From Halothermothrix sp. (GTDB taxonomy: Bacteria; Bacillota; Halanaerobiia; DY22613), in contig JAENYK010000007.1 in assembly GCA_016841825.1 (NCBI GenBank), positions 112,846 through 176,845 on the forward strand: a stretch of 64,000 bases of DNA. The letters run 5' to 3'. A program made the position numbers and the translations under genes. Each line of letters starts with the position of its first letter. Positions within the stretch are counted from its first letter, which is position 1. Below are positions 9,907-18,942 of the stretch, piece after piece. The notes beneath the pieces are model-generated. The model was not told where the DNA came from. It ran no database searches and was given only the letters and a program-made list of their open reading frames with translations.

Positions 9907-11160
9907 TTATCTAGGCATTTTAAAGTTGGGAAATAGTCCTCTTGTTCCGGTCTCATCAAAAACTTGATTAAATCTTTCTATCTGTTCATTAACCGGAACC
10001 TGCTTCGTCTCTAATATCGATTTAAGCATATCTAATGCTTCTTCCATCTGCTGTAATGTAGGTTCTCCTTCACTAGCTTCGATTTCTTCTTGTATCTTTT
10101 CAATCCTTTTGTATGGTTTGACTACGCCTTTTTGATATTCTACTTCATTCCAATTGAAATTACGAGTCGAAACCGCGATAGCCATACACTTAGTAATAAC
10201 TGTAATTTTCTCATTTATTTCATACTCTAACTCTTTTTTTAGAGCATTTATATCTTCGTTGCTATCATATGAAAATACAGCGATAGATTTTGCAGAATTT
10301 TTCATAAATCCCTTTAAGATCGCCTTTGGTCCCAACTCTACACCATAATGAATACCTTTATCAAGCATATAACTCATGCATTCTTGCCATCTTACTGGTT
10401 CTATTAGCTGTAACGATAAGTTCTCAACTATGCTATCCACACCTTTATACGGCTTAGCAGTAACATTAGACAAAACTGGATACTTAAGTTCTGAAAATTT
10501 GCACTTTAAAAGCTCTTCTTTAAATCTGTCTGCAGCAGATGTCATTAATGGACTATGGAAAGGAGCACTTACTTTTAATGGTATAGCATTTGCTCCCATT
10601 TCAGCCAGTCTAGCTGCTGCAGCGTCAACTGCTGCTTTATGTCCCGAGATAACTATCTGCTGTTTTGAGTTATAATTTGAGATTACAACTATGTTCCCAT
10701 CTTTAGAAACATCCTCACAAACCTTATTAATTTCCTCCATTTTAAGCCCACTGATAGAAGTCATACCTCCTACTCCCAGTGGGACTGCCTCTTGCATGAA
10801 CTGACCTCTTTTTTTGACCAATCTTAGCGCATCTGAAAATTTAATAACACCTGCACAAGTTAGAGCAGTTATCTCTCCTAAACTATGTCCTGCACACAAT
10901 GCAGGCATAATTCCTATCTCTTTTAAATAAACTCTAAAAGCTGCCACACTCATCGTCAAAATTGCTGGTTGTGCATTTTCAGTTTTAGTCAACTCGTTGA
11001 TATCACCATTTAAACATAACTCCTCTAGATTAAACCCTAATATTTCGTTTGCTTCAGCAAATGTAGCTTTTCCCTCCTCAAAGTTCTGTAATAACTCCTT
11101 TCCCATCCCTATGTACTGTGAGCCTTGCCCAGGAAATAATAATGATACCTTCTTGCCCAT
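9907..11160 (-). CDS. Discrete malonyl-CoA:ACP transacylase (trans-AT), 417 aa
   Basis: This free-standing acyltransferase most likely loads malonyl units onto the ACPs of the AT-less PKS modules. It shows the FabD hallmarks LFPGQGSQYIGMGKE at the N terminus, the nucleophile elbow AGHSLGEITAL, and PFHSPLM for the catalytic His. FabD proteins are near 310 residues. This one carries about 100 extra C-terminal residues of charged, helical character (EASEGEPTLQQMEEALDM), as in the roughly 400-residue FenF/ItuD transferases of iturin-type clusters. AAGGGG lies upstream of the ATG. It sits between the NRPS and the first PKS in a continuous operon, 30 bp after the NRPS stop. The role as the cluster's trans-AT is inferred from context and from the absence of AT domains in the modules. 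Confidence 0.92.
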   Translation of the reverse strand: MGKKVSLLFPGQGSQYIGMGKELLQNFEEGKATFAEANEILGFNLEELCLNGDINELTKTENAQPAILTMSVAAFRVYLKEIGIMPALCAGHSLGEITALTCAGVIKFSDALRLVKKRGQFMQEAVPLGVGGMTSISGLKMEEINKVCEDVSKDGNIVVISNYNSKQQIVISGHKAAVDAAAARLAEMGANAIPLKVSAPFHSPLMTSAADRFKEELLKCKFSELKYPVLSNVTAKPYKGVDSIVENLSLQLIEPVRWQECMSYMLDKGIHYGVELGPKAILKGFMKNSAKSIAVFSYDSNEDINALKKELEYEINEKITVITKCMAIAVSTRNFNWNEVEYQKGVVKPYKRIEKIQEEIEASEGEPTLQQMEEALDMLKSILETKQVPVNEQIERFNQVFDETGTRGLFPNFKMPR

Positions 11161-11190
11161 AGTTAATCATCCCCTTATAGTAAATTTTAA

Positions 11191-14100
11191 TCACTTAAAA
11201 TTAGATGCTATTAATTTGATAACTTTAACATAGTCCTTAATCAAACTAAATACCTCTGTATCTATCAATCTGGCAGCATTATATTTACATAAACATCTAA
11301 GACTACTCTCTCCATCTTTGATACTTATCACTATGTCATAAGCTTTATTCTGATTATCATCTATATTTTCACCAAATATAAATAGAGGTATTATTTCATT
11401 AATTTTTTTACTTATTAATAATCTCTTAGCATGTTCTAACGAATATTGGTCATTTTTGGATATATGACTTAATTTAGTGTTAATAGCTTTAAATAAATTA
11501 TTGAAATTATTGATTATTTGAAATTTTATTCCTAAATTTAACATTTTATTGTGTAGTGAAGGTATTATAACTTGTACCCAGACCATATCCTGTTGACTAA
11601 CTTCGTGTAACAGATACACATAACATCCAAGTAATACATCTAAAAGATTAATATTATTAGCAGTTGCTAAATTATTAAGCCCATTATAAACTTCTTGTCC
11701 AATAGTAAACTCTAATAACTCTTCTACAAATCCTCCAGCATTATTGAAAAATTTTGCCGGTAAAGTAAAACCATTGATATTTATTTTTTTACTCTGTTCT
11801 CCTCCAACCTCCATAAACTTCGATAACTTTTCTATTGTTGGATAAGCAAAGAGGTCGGGTACGGTTACCAAACCTTTATAATCTTTGTCTAATTCTGAAC
11901 ACATTGCGACAATACTCATAGAATTTCCACCTATATCAAAAAAATTGTCATAAATCCCAACAGAATCTCTACCGAGAATCTTTTGCCATAACCTACTTAA
12001 ATACATTTCAACATCAGTTTCAGCCTTTTTAAACTCAACCCCTATATTCTGTTCCTCCATATTGATTATAGGTAAAGACTTTCTATCTATTTTCCCATTT
12101 GAAGTTAAGGGAATGTGATCTAGATGCATATAAATACTCGGAATCATATACTCCGGTAATTTATCAGCAAGATATTTTTTTATAGCATTAGTGGGAATCT
12201 CTGTTTCTGAGACATAATAAGCTACAAGTTGTTTATCCATCCTGACTGTATCTATAGCTATAACTACACAGTCATTAATCTTTCCGTGTTCTAAAAGAAT
12301 ATTTGTTATCTCATTTAGTTCTATTCGATATCCTCTTATCTTAACTTGATAGTCTAACCTACCCAAATATTCTATATTGCCATCGGAAAGCCACCTTGCT
12401 AGATCTCCAGTCTTGTACATCTTTCCTACGCCGAATGGGTTAGTTACAAATTTTTCTCCTGTCAACTCTTCTCTATATAGATATCCTCTTGCTAATCCAT
12501 CACCTGCAATACATAATTCTCCTGGTACTCCTATCGGTTGTAAGTTATGGTTTTCATCTAATATATATATATGTAAGTTAAATATCGGTCTTCCAATCGG
12601 AATATTCTTATACTCTTTTTCTACTGTAAAACTGGCACTTACCACAGTAACTTCCGTTGGACCATAGTTATTTACTAACGTGTACTTTTTCTTCTGATAG
12701 TTATTTAGTTTATCTCCTCCAGTGAGCAACATTCTTAGAGAACTATTTTCTAATTGTAAAAATTTTTCACACATCTGGGTCGGCAGAAAACTAATGCTAA
12801 TAGCATTATTCTCATAATACTCATTTAACCTCTTTATATCTAATTTTAACTCTTTTTCTATGATATATAGGCTCGCACCACAGATTAAATAAGGGTAGAT
12901 CTCCCATACTGACGCATCAAAACCAAAGGATGCATATTTTGTTGCTCTATCAGCTTCAGTTACCGAATACCTTTCGTTGTGCCAGAAACATAAATTAATT
13001 AATGATCTGTGTTCAACCATTACCCCTTTCGGTCGTCCCGTAGAACCCGAAGTATATATTATATAGGCTAAACTATTGGAAGAATTCATAATTTTCAGAT
13101 TACTACTTACACCTTTATACAGCTCTTTATCTTCTAAATCTAGTACTTCAACTTTCGACTCTATTTTTTCTTTTAACTTACTTTGTGTTAACAAGATATC
13201 AATCTTACTGTCTTGGATTATAAATTTAATTCTTGTTTTAGGATATGACTGATCAATTGGTAAATAAGCTCCCCCCGCCTTTAAGATAGCTAAAACCCCA
13301 ATAACCATCTCTAATGACTGTTCTGGCATGATACCTACTTTCATTTCCGCTTTAACTCCTTTAGTTCTCAATACCCTTGCCAACTGATTAGCTTTTTGAT
13401 TTAACTCTTGGTAGGTCAAAAATGTATCTTTATATACTACAGCAACATTTTCTGGCGTCTTCTCTGCCTGTTCTTCGAAAAGTTCATGAATCGTTCTCTC
13501 TTTTGGATATTGAGATTCTGTATCGTTAAACGTATATAGTAACTGTTCTCGTTCTATTTCGCTCACCACTTCAATTCTACCTATTTCAATATCTACATTT
13601 TTTACTACTTCTTTTACCACTTTAATAAAATGATTACCCAATCTTTCTATTGTGTCTTTTTTAAATAATCTGGTTGCATACTCTAATTGACATTTAAGCT
13701 TATTTTCTATTTCTTCTGCAAATAAGGTTAAGTCAAACTTAGAAACATTGAAGTCAAAATTATAATCTATAAACTCTAATTCATCTGTTTGCAACGTCTC
13801 AATATCCATATTTTCCATAGCAAACATTACATCAAATAGTGGATTTCTGCCCATATCCCTTCGTAAATTTAAATCTTCTACCAACTTTTCAAACTGATAG
13901 TCCTGGTGTTCAAATGATTGTAATATATTCTCCTTTACTTCATCAAGGAAATCTATAAAAGTTTTGCTACTTTTAGGATAGTTTCTCAAAGCTAAGGTAT
14001 TTACAAACATTCCCACTATATTCTCTATATCGCTATGATTTCTGCCCGCTATCGGTGAGCCAATAATTATATCATCTTGACTTGAGTATTTTGATAATAA

Positions 14101-16704
14101 TACATTATAAACTGCTAATAGTACCATATATAAAGTTGTCTCCGTCTTTTTACAGAGATTTTTTAATGATTCTGTTAAATTTTCGTCTAATTCAAAGTTT
14201 ATGATACTTCCTTCAAAACTCTGTATATCTGGTCTAAGATAATCCACGGGTAGATCTAAAATAGGTATCTCAACAGAAAATCTTTCTAACCAAAATCTTT
14301 TTTGCTCTTCAATCTTCTTAGTTTTGAATAGTTTATTCTGCCAGTTAACAAAATCTTTATAGTGAATCTTTATTTCTGGCAATTTATGATCTCGATATAG
14401 TTCTCTAATCTCTTTTATGAGTATATTAAGTGATACGCCGTCTGCTATTGTATGATGCATATCTATCACCAATATATGCTCATTAATTGATAATTCTATA
14501 ATACATATTCTAATTAGAGGTGCTACACTTAAATCAAAAGGACGCACAAAATTCTTAATTATCCTCTTTTCTTCTCCTCTATCTGCCTTCAAAATCTTAA
14601 CTTCAAGATCTAGATCCTTAAAATTACTAATTTTTTGTACTGGTTCTCCATCTATAAAGGAAAACGAAGTTCTTAAACTTTCATGTCTTTTTAACATTTT
14701 GTAAAAAACATCTATCAAGCGTTTCTTATTCAAATGACCAATAATTTTTTTCGCTATTGGCAGATTATAATTGATACTGTCTTTTTTCATTTGGTTTAAT
14801 ACTATTAATCTTTTTTGAGCAGATGATACTGGGTGGTACTCCCTGGCCTCTACCTTTTCGATCTTTACAAATGTAGTTCTCTTAGCTTTTTGTATTTCTA
14901 CTGCTAAATTTTGAATTGTTTTTAGCTCAAATATTTCCCTTAATCCCATTTTCACGTTAAAGTCTTTTTCTATTCTAGAAACTAATTGAGTAGCTTTTAA
15001 AGAATGTCCTCCAAGATAAAAAAAATTGCTGTTAATACTAATTTCTTTTATCTTTAATATATGTTTCCATATTTTTACTAATTTTAATTCCACTAGATTT
15101 CGTGGAAGTACATATTCATTTGCAGTATATTTTTTGTCTAGAATATCTGGTAAAGCAGTTCTATCTATTTTACCATTTGGGTTTAATGGCAACTTATCTA
15201 ACAGTACAAAAAAAGACGGAATCATGTAATCAGGTAGTTTATTTTGTAAATATAGTCTGATTTCAGACTCTAAATTGTCAATCTTTATTTTTTCTTCCCA
15301 ATTCTGATTGGGAACTATATAAGCAACTAACTCTTGAGAATTGTCAGTATTTTTTACTATAATATAACTTTCTTTAATTGTTCTATATTTATTTAAAATA
15401 GACTCTATCTCACCTAATTCGACCCTATTCCCCCTTATTTTAACCTGGTCATCTTTTCTGCCTAAAAATTCAATATGACCATCAGGCAACCATCTGGCCA
15501 GGTCACCTGTCTTATAGATCTTCCCTTCTCCAAAAGGATTATCCATAAATTTATCCTTTGTTAAATCTTCTCTATTCAAGTATCCTCTGGCTACTCCATC
15601 TCCAGCTATACATAATTCTCCTTCTTCTCCAGGTAACATTAGTTGATTATTGCTATCTAGTATATAAACCTGTGTATTATTAGAAGGAATGCCTATAGGC
15701 ACAATATCTGTGTTAATGTTATAGGGTATATGATAATGCAATGTATCATCAGAACATTCACTCTGTCCATATGCATTTACTAAACCGATTTTATATTTTT
15801 TATAAAAATTATTCACTAGATCATTGATTACCCTTTCTCCTGTTAAAACTAAATATCTTAAATCTGGTAACTCTATTTTTTTCATACCTTCATCTAGTAA
15901 ATTTAAGTAAATTTTCAGAGCAGAAGGTACTATTTCTAAGACATTAATTCCATCTTCTTTTGCTCTATTAATTAAATCATATATATGTAAGTTTACTTTT
16001 TCTTCAAAAATTATTAATTTACTCCCTGTAATAAGTGGAGCCCAATTTTGCCATATTGATGCTACAAAACTACTATTCAAATTATTACACAAATTATCCT
16101 CAGAAGATATTTTTAATACACTGATTTTAGTAAATATATGATTGATAATGCCTCTATGCTCTAATAACACCCCTTTAGGGTTACCTGTTGACCCTGAAGT
16201 ATAAACTATATATGCCAAATTTGTTGCTTTAGCTTGATAATCAATGTTATCCTTAGAATAGTGAGATACATTTTTGAGTTCTACATTTAATTTTTTACAT
16301 TTAACATCTTCTTCATTATTTATAAAACTTGTTAGTAAAATTTCTAGTTTACAATCCTTTATTATAAAATCTCTTCTGGCCTTTGGATTCTTTAAGTCAA
16401 TACAAACTATAATTCCTCCGAGTTTTAAAATACTTAACTGACTCACTAACAGTTCTAAAGAAGAAGGCATGCTTACACCAACCACTGTACCTTCTTTAAC
16501 ATAATTTTCTTTTAATAAATGTGCCAATTGGTTTGCTTTTTCATCTAACTCCTTATAGGTTAGTTCTTGATCTTGAAATACTACCGCTACCCTATCTGGC
16601 GTTTTTTCTACCTGTTTTGCAATTAAACTTTGAATTGTTTCATACTTTGGATAATCTACTCGTGTATTATTAAATGCTGTCAGTATTTTTTCTCTAAAGT
16701 TCAA
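11191..16704 (-). CDS. Nonribosomal peptide synthetase A-PCP-C-A-PCP with a terminal half condensation domain
   Basis: Start chosen at TTG 16704, because GGAGGTG is well spaced there while the longer frame starts inside that site. Length is 1837 aa. Approximate order: A1 15-520 (YTSGSTGNPKG; NGKIDRTALP), PCP1 540-610 (LGGHSLKATQ), C 620-1060 (MHHTIADGVS, the HHxxxDG motif), A2 1080-1570 (YTSGSTGRPKG; YGPTEVTVV; NGKIDRKSLP), PCP2 1590-1660 (IGGNSMSIV), then about 165 residues. Manual alignment to GrsA gives A2 the code DAWFLGNVVK, the classical leucine code. A1 gives VAWEVTADDK, with Val in place of the amine-binding Asp235, so its substrate is unassigned. It begins with A and has no upstream C domain, so it is probably the loading protein. 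The tail matches only the C-terminal half of a condensation domain. Confidence 0.93.
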   Translation of the reverse strand: MNFREKILTAFNNTRVDYPKYETIQSLIAKQVEKTPDRVAVVFQDQELTYKELDEKANQLAHLLKENYVKEGTVVGVSMPSSLELLVSQLSILKLGGIIVCIDLKNPKARRDFIIKDCKLEILLTSFINNEEDVKCKKLNVELKNVSHYSKDNIDYQAKATNLAYIVYTSGSTGNPKGVLLEHRGIINHIFTKISVLKISSEDNLCNNLNSSFVASIWQNWAPLITGSKLIIFEEKVNLHIYDLINRAKEDGINVLEIVPSALKIYLNLLDEGMKKIELPDLRYLVLTGERVINDLVNNFYKKYKIGLVNAYGQSECSDDTLHYHIPYNINTDIVPIGIPSNNTQVYILDSNNQLMLPGEEGELCIAGDGVARGYLNREDLTKDKFMDNPFGEGKIYKTGDLARWLPDGHIEFLGRKDDQVKIRGNRVELGEIESILNKYRTIKESYIIVKNTDNSQELVAYIVPNQNWEEKIKIDNLESEIRLYLQNKLPDYMIPSFFVLLDKLPLNPNGKIDRTALPDILDKKYTANEYVLPRNLVELKLVKIWKHILKIKEISINSNFFYLGGHSLKATQLVSRIEKDFNVKMGLREIFELKTIQNLAVEIQKAKRTTFVKIEKVEAREYHPVSSAQKRLIVLNQMKKDSINYNLPIAKKIIGHLNKKRLIDVFYKMLKRHESLRTSFSFIDGEPVQKISNFKDLDLEVKILKADRGEEKRIIKNFVRPFDLSVAPLIRICIIELSINEHILVIDMHHTIADGVSLNILIKEIRELYRDHKLPEIKIHYKDFVNWQNKLFKTKKIEEQKRFWLERFSVEIPILDLPVDYLRPDIQSFEGSIINFELDENLTESLKNLCKKTETTLYMVLLAVYNVLLSKYSSQDDIIIGSPIAGRNHSDIENIVGMFVNTLALRNYPKSSKTFIDFLDEVKENILQSFEHQDYQFEKLVEDLNLRRDMGRNPLFDVMFAMENMDIETLQTDELEFIDYNFDFNVSKFDLTLFAEEIENKLKCQLEYATRLFKKDTIERLGNHFIKVVKEVVKNVDIEIGRIEVVSEIEREQLLYTFNDTESQYPKERTIHELFEEQAEKTPENVAVVYKDTFLTYQELNQKANQLARVLRTKGVKAEMKVGIMPEQSLEMVIGVLAILKAGGAYLPIDQSYPKTRIKFIIQDSKIDILLTQSKLKEKIESKVEVLDLEDKELYKGVSSNLKIMNSSNSLAYIIYTSGSTGRPKGVMVEHRSLINLCFWHNERYSVTEADRATKYASFGFDASVWEIYPYLICGASLYIIEKELKLDIKRLNEYYENNAISISFLPTQMCEKFLQLENSSLRMLLTGGDKLNNYQKKKYTLVNNYGPTEVTVVSASFTVEKEYKNIPIGRPIFNLHIYILDENHNLQPIGVPGELCIAGDGLARGYLYREELTGEKFVTNPFGVGKMYKTGDLARWLSDGNIEYLGRLDYQVKIRGYRIELNEITNILLEHGKINDCVVIAIDTVRMDKQLVAYYVSETEIPTNAIKKYLADKLPEYMIPSIYMHLDHIPLTSNGKIDRKSLPIINMEEQNIGVEFKKAETDVEMYLSRLWQKILGRDSVGIYDNFFDIGGNSMSIVAMCSELDKDYKGLVTVPDLFAYPTIEKLSKFMEVGGEQSKKININGFTLPAKFFNNAGGFVEELLEFTIGQEVYNGLNNLATANNINLLDVLLGCYVYLLHEVSQQDMVWVQVIIPSLHNKMLNLGIKFQIINNFNNLFKAINTKLSHISKNDQYSLEHAKRLLISKKINEIIPLFIFGENIDDNQNKAYDIVISIKDGESSLRCLCKYNAARLIDTEVFSLIKDYVKVIKLIASNFK

Positions 16705-16816
16705 ATTCCACACCTCCAATATCCTGTAGTTCCATGTTGTCTACAATTATTATAATATTATATTTAATTATAAATAATTCCATATATATTAAAAAAACAT
16801 CTATAATTCACATATC

Positions 16817-17542
16817 TTAACCATTAATTAATTTGTTCTCGATAATCTTGATGATCTGTACAACATTATCTTTATCGTTTATAAAAAAGTGACCCCCTGG
16901 AAAACACTGAATACTTATTTCATTTTTCGTATACTGCTGCCATCCTGCTAATTGCTCTGTCGTTAATTTATCATCAGAACCTGTAAATACTACAAAATCA
17001 GTTTCTAAAACAGGTTTACTTTGTTCTTTAAACTCTTCTTCATATTTATCAACTGCATCAAAATCAGCTGAAAATATTGGAATAAATATATCCTTTAATT
17101 CAGGATTAACAAAAATTTCTGCAGGAGTTCCTCCATATTCTAAAACACGGTCTTTTAACTTTTCTTCTGGTGAGTTATATATTTTTTTAATTTTTGTTGG
17201 TAAATGTGGGGCTTGTCTGCCAGATAAAAATAAACACTTTGGACTAGGTAATCCTTTTTCTGTAATTTTATTGGTTAATTCGTGAGCAATAATTGCTCCC
17301 ATGCTATGTCCCAAAATCGCATATTCTTCATTTAAATAAGATTTAATTTGTCCATACGCTTCTACAACCATAGAATCAATTGATTTAAGTAACTTCTCTT
17401 TTAACCTTTTCCCATGACCAGGTAAAACGACAGGAATGATTTCTATATTTTCGCAAATTATACTCCCCCAAATTTTATACTCCTGAGCTGAACCTCCAGC
17501 ATAGCTTATACAAATTAACTTAATTTTATTTGAATTGTCCAT
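16817..17542 (-). CDS. Type II thioesterase of the NRPS/PKS cluster (alpha/beta hydrolase)
   Basis: A single-domain external thioesterase of the GrsT/SrfD/RifR kind. In this family it typically removes wrong acyl groups from carrier proteins. Visible motifs are SYAGGSAQEY near the N terminus, the nucleophile elbow ILGHSMGAIIAHEL, the lid region ending in PELKDIFIPIFSADFDA, and the catalytic His in PGGHFFIND. The start was placed at ATG 17542, with GGAG 7 bases upstream, rather than at 17566. Length is 241 aa, normal for the family. It is first in the cluster and 112 bp before the NRPS start. No terminal TE domain is visible in the proteins within the window, so a release role cannot be excluded. 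Confidence 0.92.
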   Translation of the reverse strand: MDNSNKIKLICISYAGGSAQEYKIWGSIICENIEIIPVVLPGHGKRLKEKLLKSIDSMVVEAYGQIKSYLNEEYAILGHSMGAIIAHELTNKITEKGLPSPKCLFLSGRQAPHLPTKIKKIYNSPEEKLKDRVLEYGGTPAEIFVNPELKDIFIPIFSADFDAVDKYEEEFKEQSKPVLETDFVVFTGSDDKLTTEQLAGWQQYTKNEISIQCFPGGHFFINDKDNVVQIIKIIENKLING

Positions 17543-17566
17543 ATAATTCTCCTTACTTGATTTCAT

Positions 17567-18323
17567 TTATTTTTTATGAACTATCCTCCTTTCATTTTTA
17601 CTTTTTCATCTTTTATAAAATTAGTATAAAGTTGATCCCGCTTTATTCATGAAAATCTAAATAAACCTTGTATAATTATAACTCTAAAACTACCTACGAG
17701 TGATATAATAAAAAGGTCAAAATATGCTCAACAAAAAAGGATTTATCTGCCCTCATAGTCCTTTACAATATCCTTATCTGAAAAGTATCAGGTTGTGACT
17801 GAAGTTAGAGGCTAATCTGAATACGAACAATTGGTGAGATGACCTGCATGGATAAAAGCTATCGAAAATATCAATTTCCTATCGTAAACTGAATCGAATA
17901 ATGAGCCTTTGAATGGTTAAAACAAGCATTAAATCTGATTGTTCTCGATCCCCGGGGGTGGGATAGGCAATGTTATTGGTTTAGCAAAGGAAAAATGGAT
18001 TACAAAGTAGTATTAACTACTTAGGTCAGCTGATCGAAATTTTAGAAAAGGTAGTTCCTATACATCTAATGAAATAGTGGAATTACTCCGATGGTTTGAA
18101 AAATTTTCCCTAAATACAAATTACTGTCGAGTGTATAAATCACATTATGTTACTTTATTCGATACTACTAGCCAATTTCCTGCAAAATTTTTTATTTTTT
18201 TATTTTTTACATCTTGTATAGCATTAAACCTATAAATGGGAATCGCTACTATTATTACATATTGAAAAAATTCATGCTTTTATGATACAAAAAATATTTT
18301 TTTATAATTATTGGATTATAATA
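17567..18323. other. Gene-poor stretch upstream of the cluster, with possible decayed coding sequence
   Basis: No intact frame. The plus strand from about 17724 to 18100 reads as short protein-like pieces broken by stops and frame changes (for example KKGFICPHSPL, then AFEWLKQALNLIVLDP, then GKMDYKVVLTT), as in an old transposase or other pseudogene. I could not identify the family. The segment just upstream of the thioesterase (17543-17700) should hold the promoter of the biosynthetic operon, but no convincing -35/-10 pair was found. GGAGG at about 17583-17587 lies roughly 20 bases before the rejected upstream ATG. Confidence 0.35.
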
Positions 18324-18512
18324 TTATTCGTGCTGTTTTGTTATTTTGATACCGACTCCAATAACTTTTTCTAGCAATTCACCCAATTGCTTTAAATATA
18401 AGAAACCACTTTTATGAAAAATAAAGGTATGAATGAGCCACATAATGCCCATAATTGTTAAAAATACTCCAAAATATCCAGTAAGGTTTTCAATTATTGA
18501 TGAAGCTGAGGA
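18324..18512 (-). pseudogene. Fragment of a small membrane protein, no start codon
   Basis: A stop-to-stop frame of 62 codons that reads as a convincing protein end: a hydrophobic segment (GYFGVFLTIMGIMWLIHTF) followed by an amphipathic charged tail (LKQLGELLEKVIGVG). There is no start codon at its head, and the upstream sequence is out of frame, so it is most likely the 3' remnant of a lost gene. The family was not recognised. It lies in the decayed zone between the thioesterase gene and the TPR/peptide pair. Confidence 0.35.
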
Positions 18513-18680
18513 TTAAAAAAATTACCATATAAGCAGATGTATGATTACTTCTCATAATCGCCATAGTGACAATGATATACTACTAGATTTCATTTTTAAA
18601 TTGCTAGAAATATCATAGAAAGAAGGGTATCTTTCAGCTGTAGAAAAATATAATGGATTTTGCTCACTTATAGTAAATTA

Positions 18681-18712
18681 AAAACTCCTTGAGTTGATTC
18701 ACAAGGAGTTTT
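18681..18712 (-). terminator. Intrinsic terminator after the small exported peptide gene
   Basis: Perfect 11-bp arms (AAAACTCCTTG and CAAGGAGTTTT) around a 10-base loop, with T-rich sequence following on the minus strand. It lies 69 bp downstream of the peptide stop, so the TPR-peptide transcript probably ends here and is separate from the PKS/NRPS operon. Confidence 0.8.
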
Positions 18713-18780
18713 AATAGTATTTACTGGTGATTTATTGGACTAAATAATCAATTTTCAGAATGTTTTAAAGGGTGATCTAC

Positions 18781-18924
18781 TTATACAGGGTTATCTTCTG
18801 GTGGAATAACGACTGAACAAGAGTCTGACCCTGGATCACCCCATGGTCCTCCTGCCAAACCAAACCCCCCAACACAGGAAACTAATAAAACAGCCAACAC
18901 CAAAATACACAATAACTTTTTCAT
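18781..18924 (-). CDS. Small exported peptide, candidate signalling peptide precursor (47 aa)
   Basis: Too short for most gene callers. The ATG at 18924 has a GGGGGG ribosome binding site 8 bases upstream and begins 18 bp after the stop of the TPR protein gene. The product starts with a textbook signal peptide (MKKLLCILVLAVLLVSC) and continues as a short Gly/Pro/Asp-rich tail ending in SVVIPPEDNPV. LVSC fits a lipobox, so a lipid-anchored precursor is possible. The arrangement of a TPR protein followed by a tiny secreted peptide is that of Rap-Phr and other RRNPP systems, in which the processed C-terminal peptide is re-imported and binds the TPR protein. That function is inference; no known mature pheromone was recognised. 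Confidence 0.7.
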   Translation of the reverse strand: MKKLLCILVLAVLLVSCVGGFGLAGGPWGDPGSDSCSVVIPPEDNPV

Positions 18925-18942
18925 GAAATCAACCCCCCGCTC

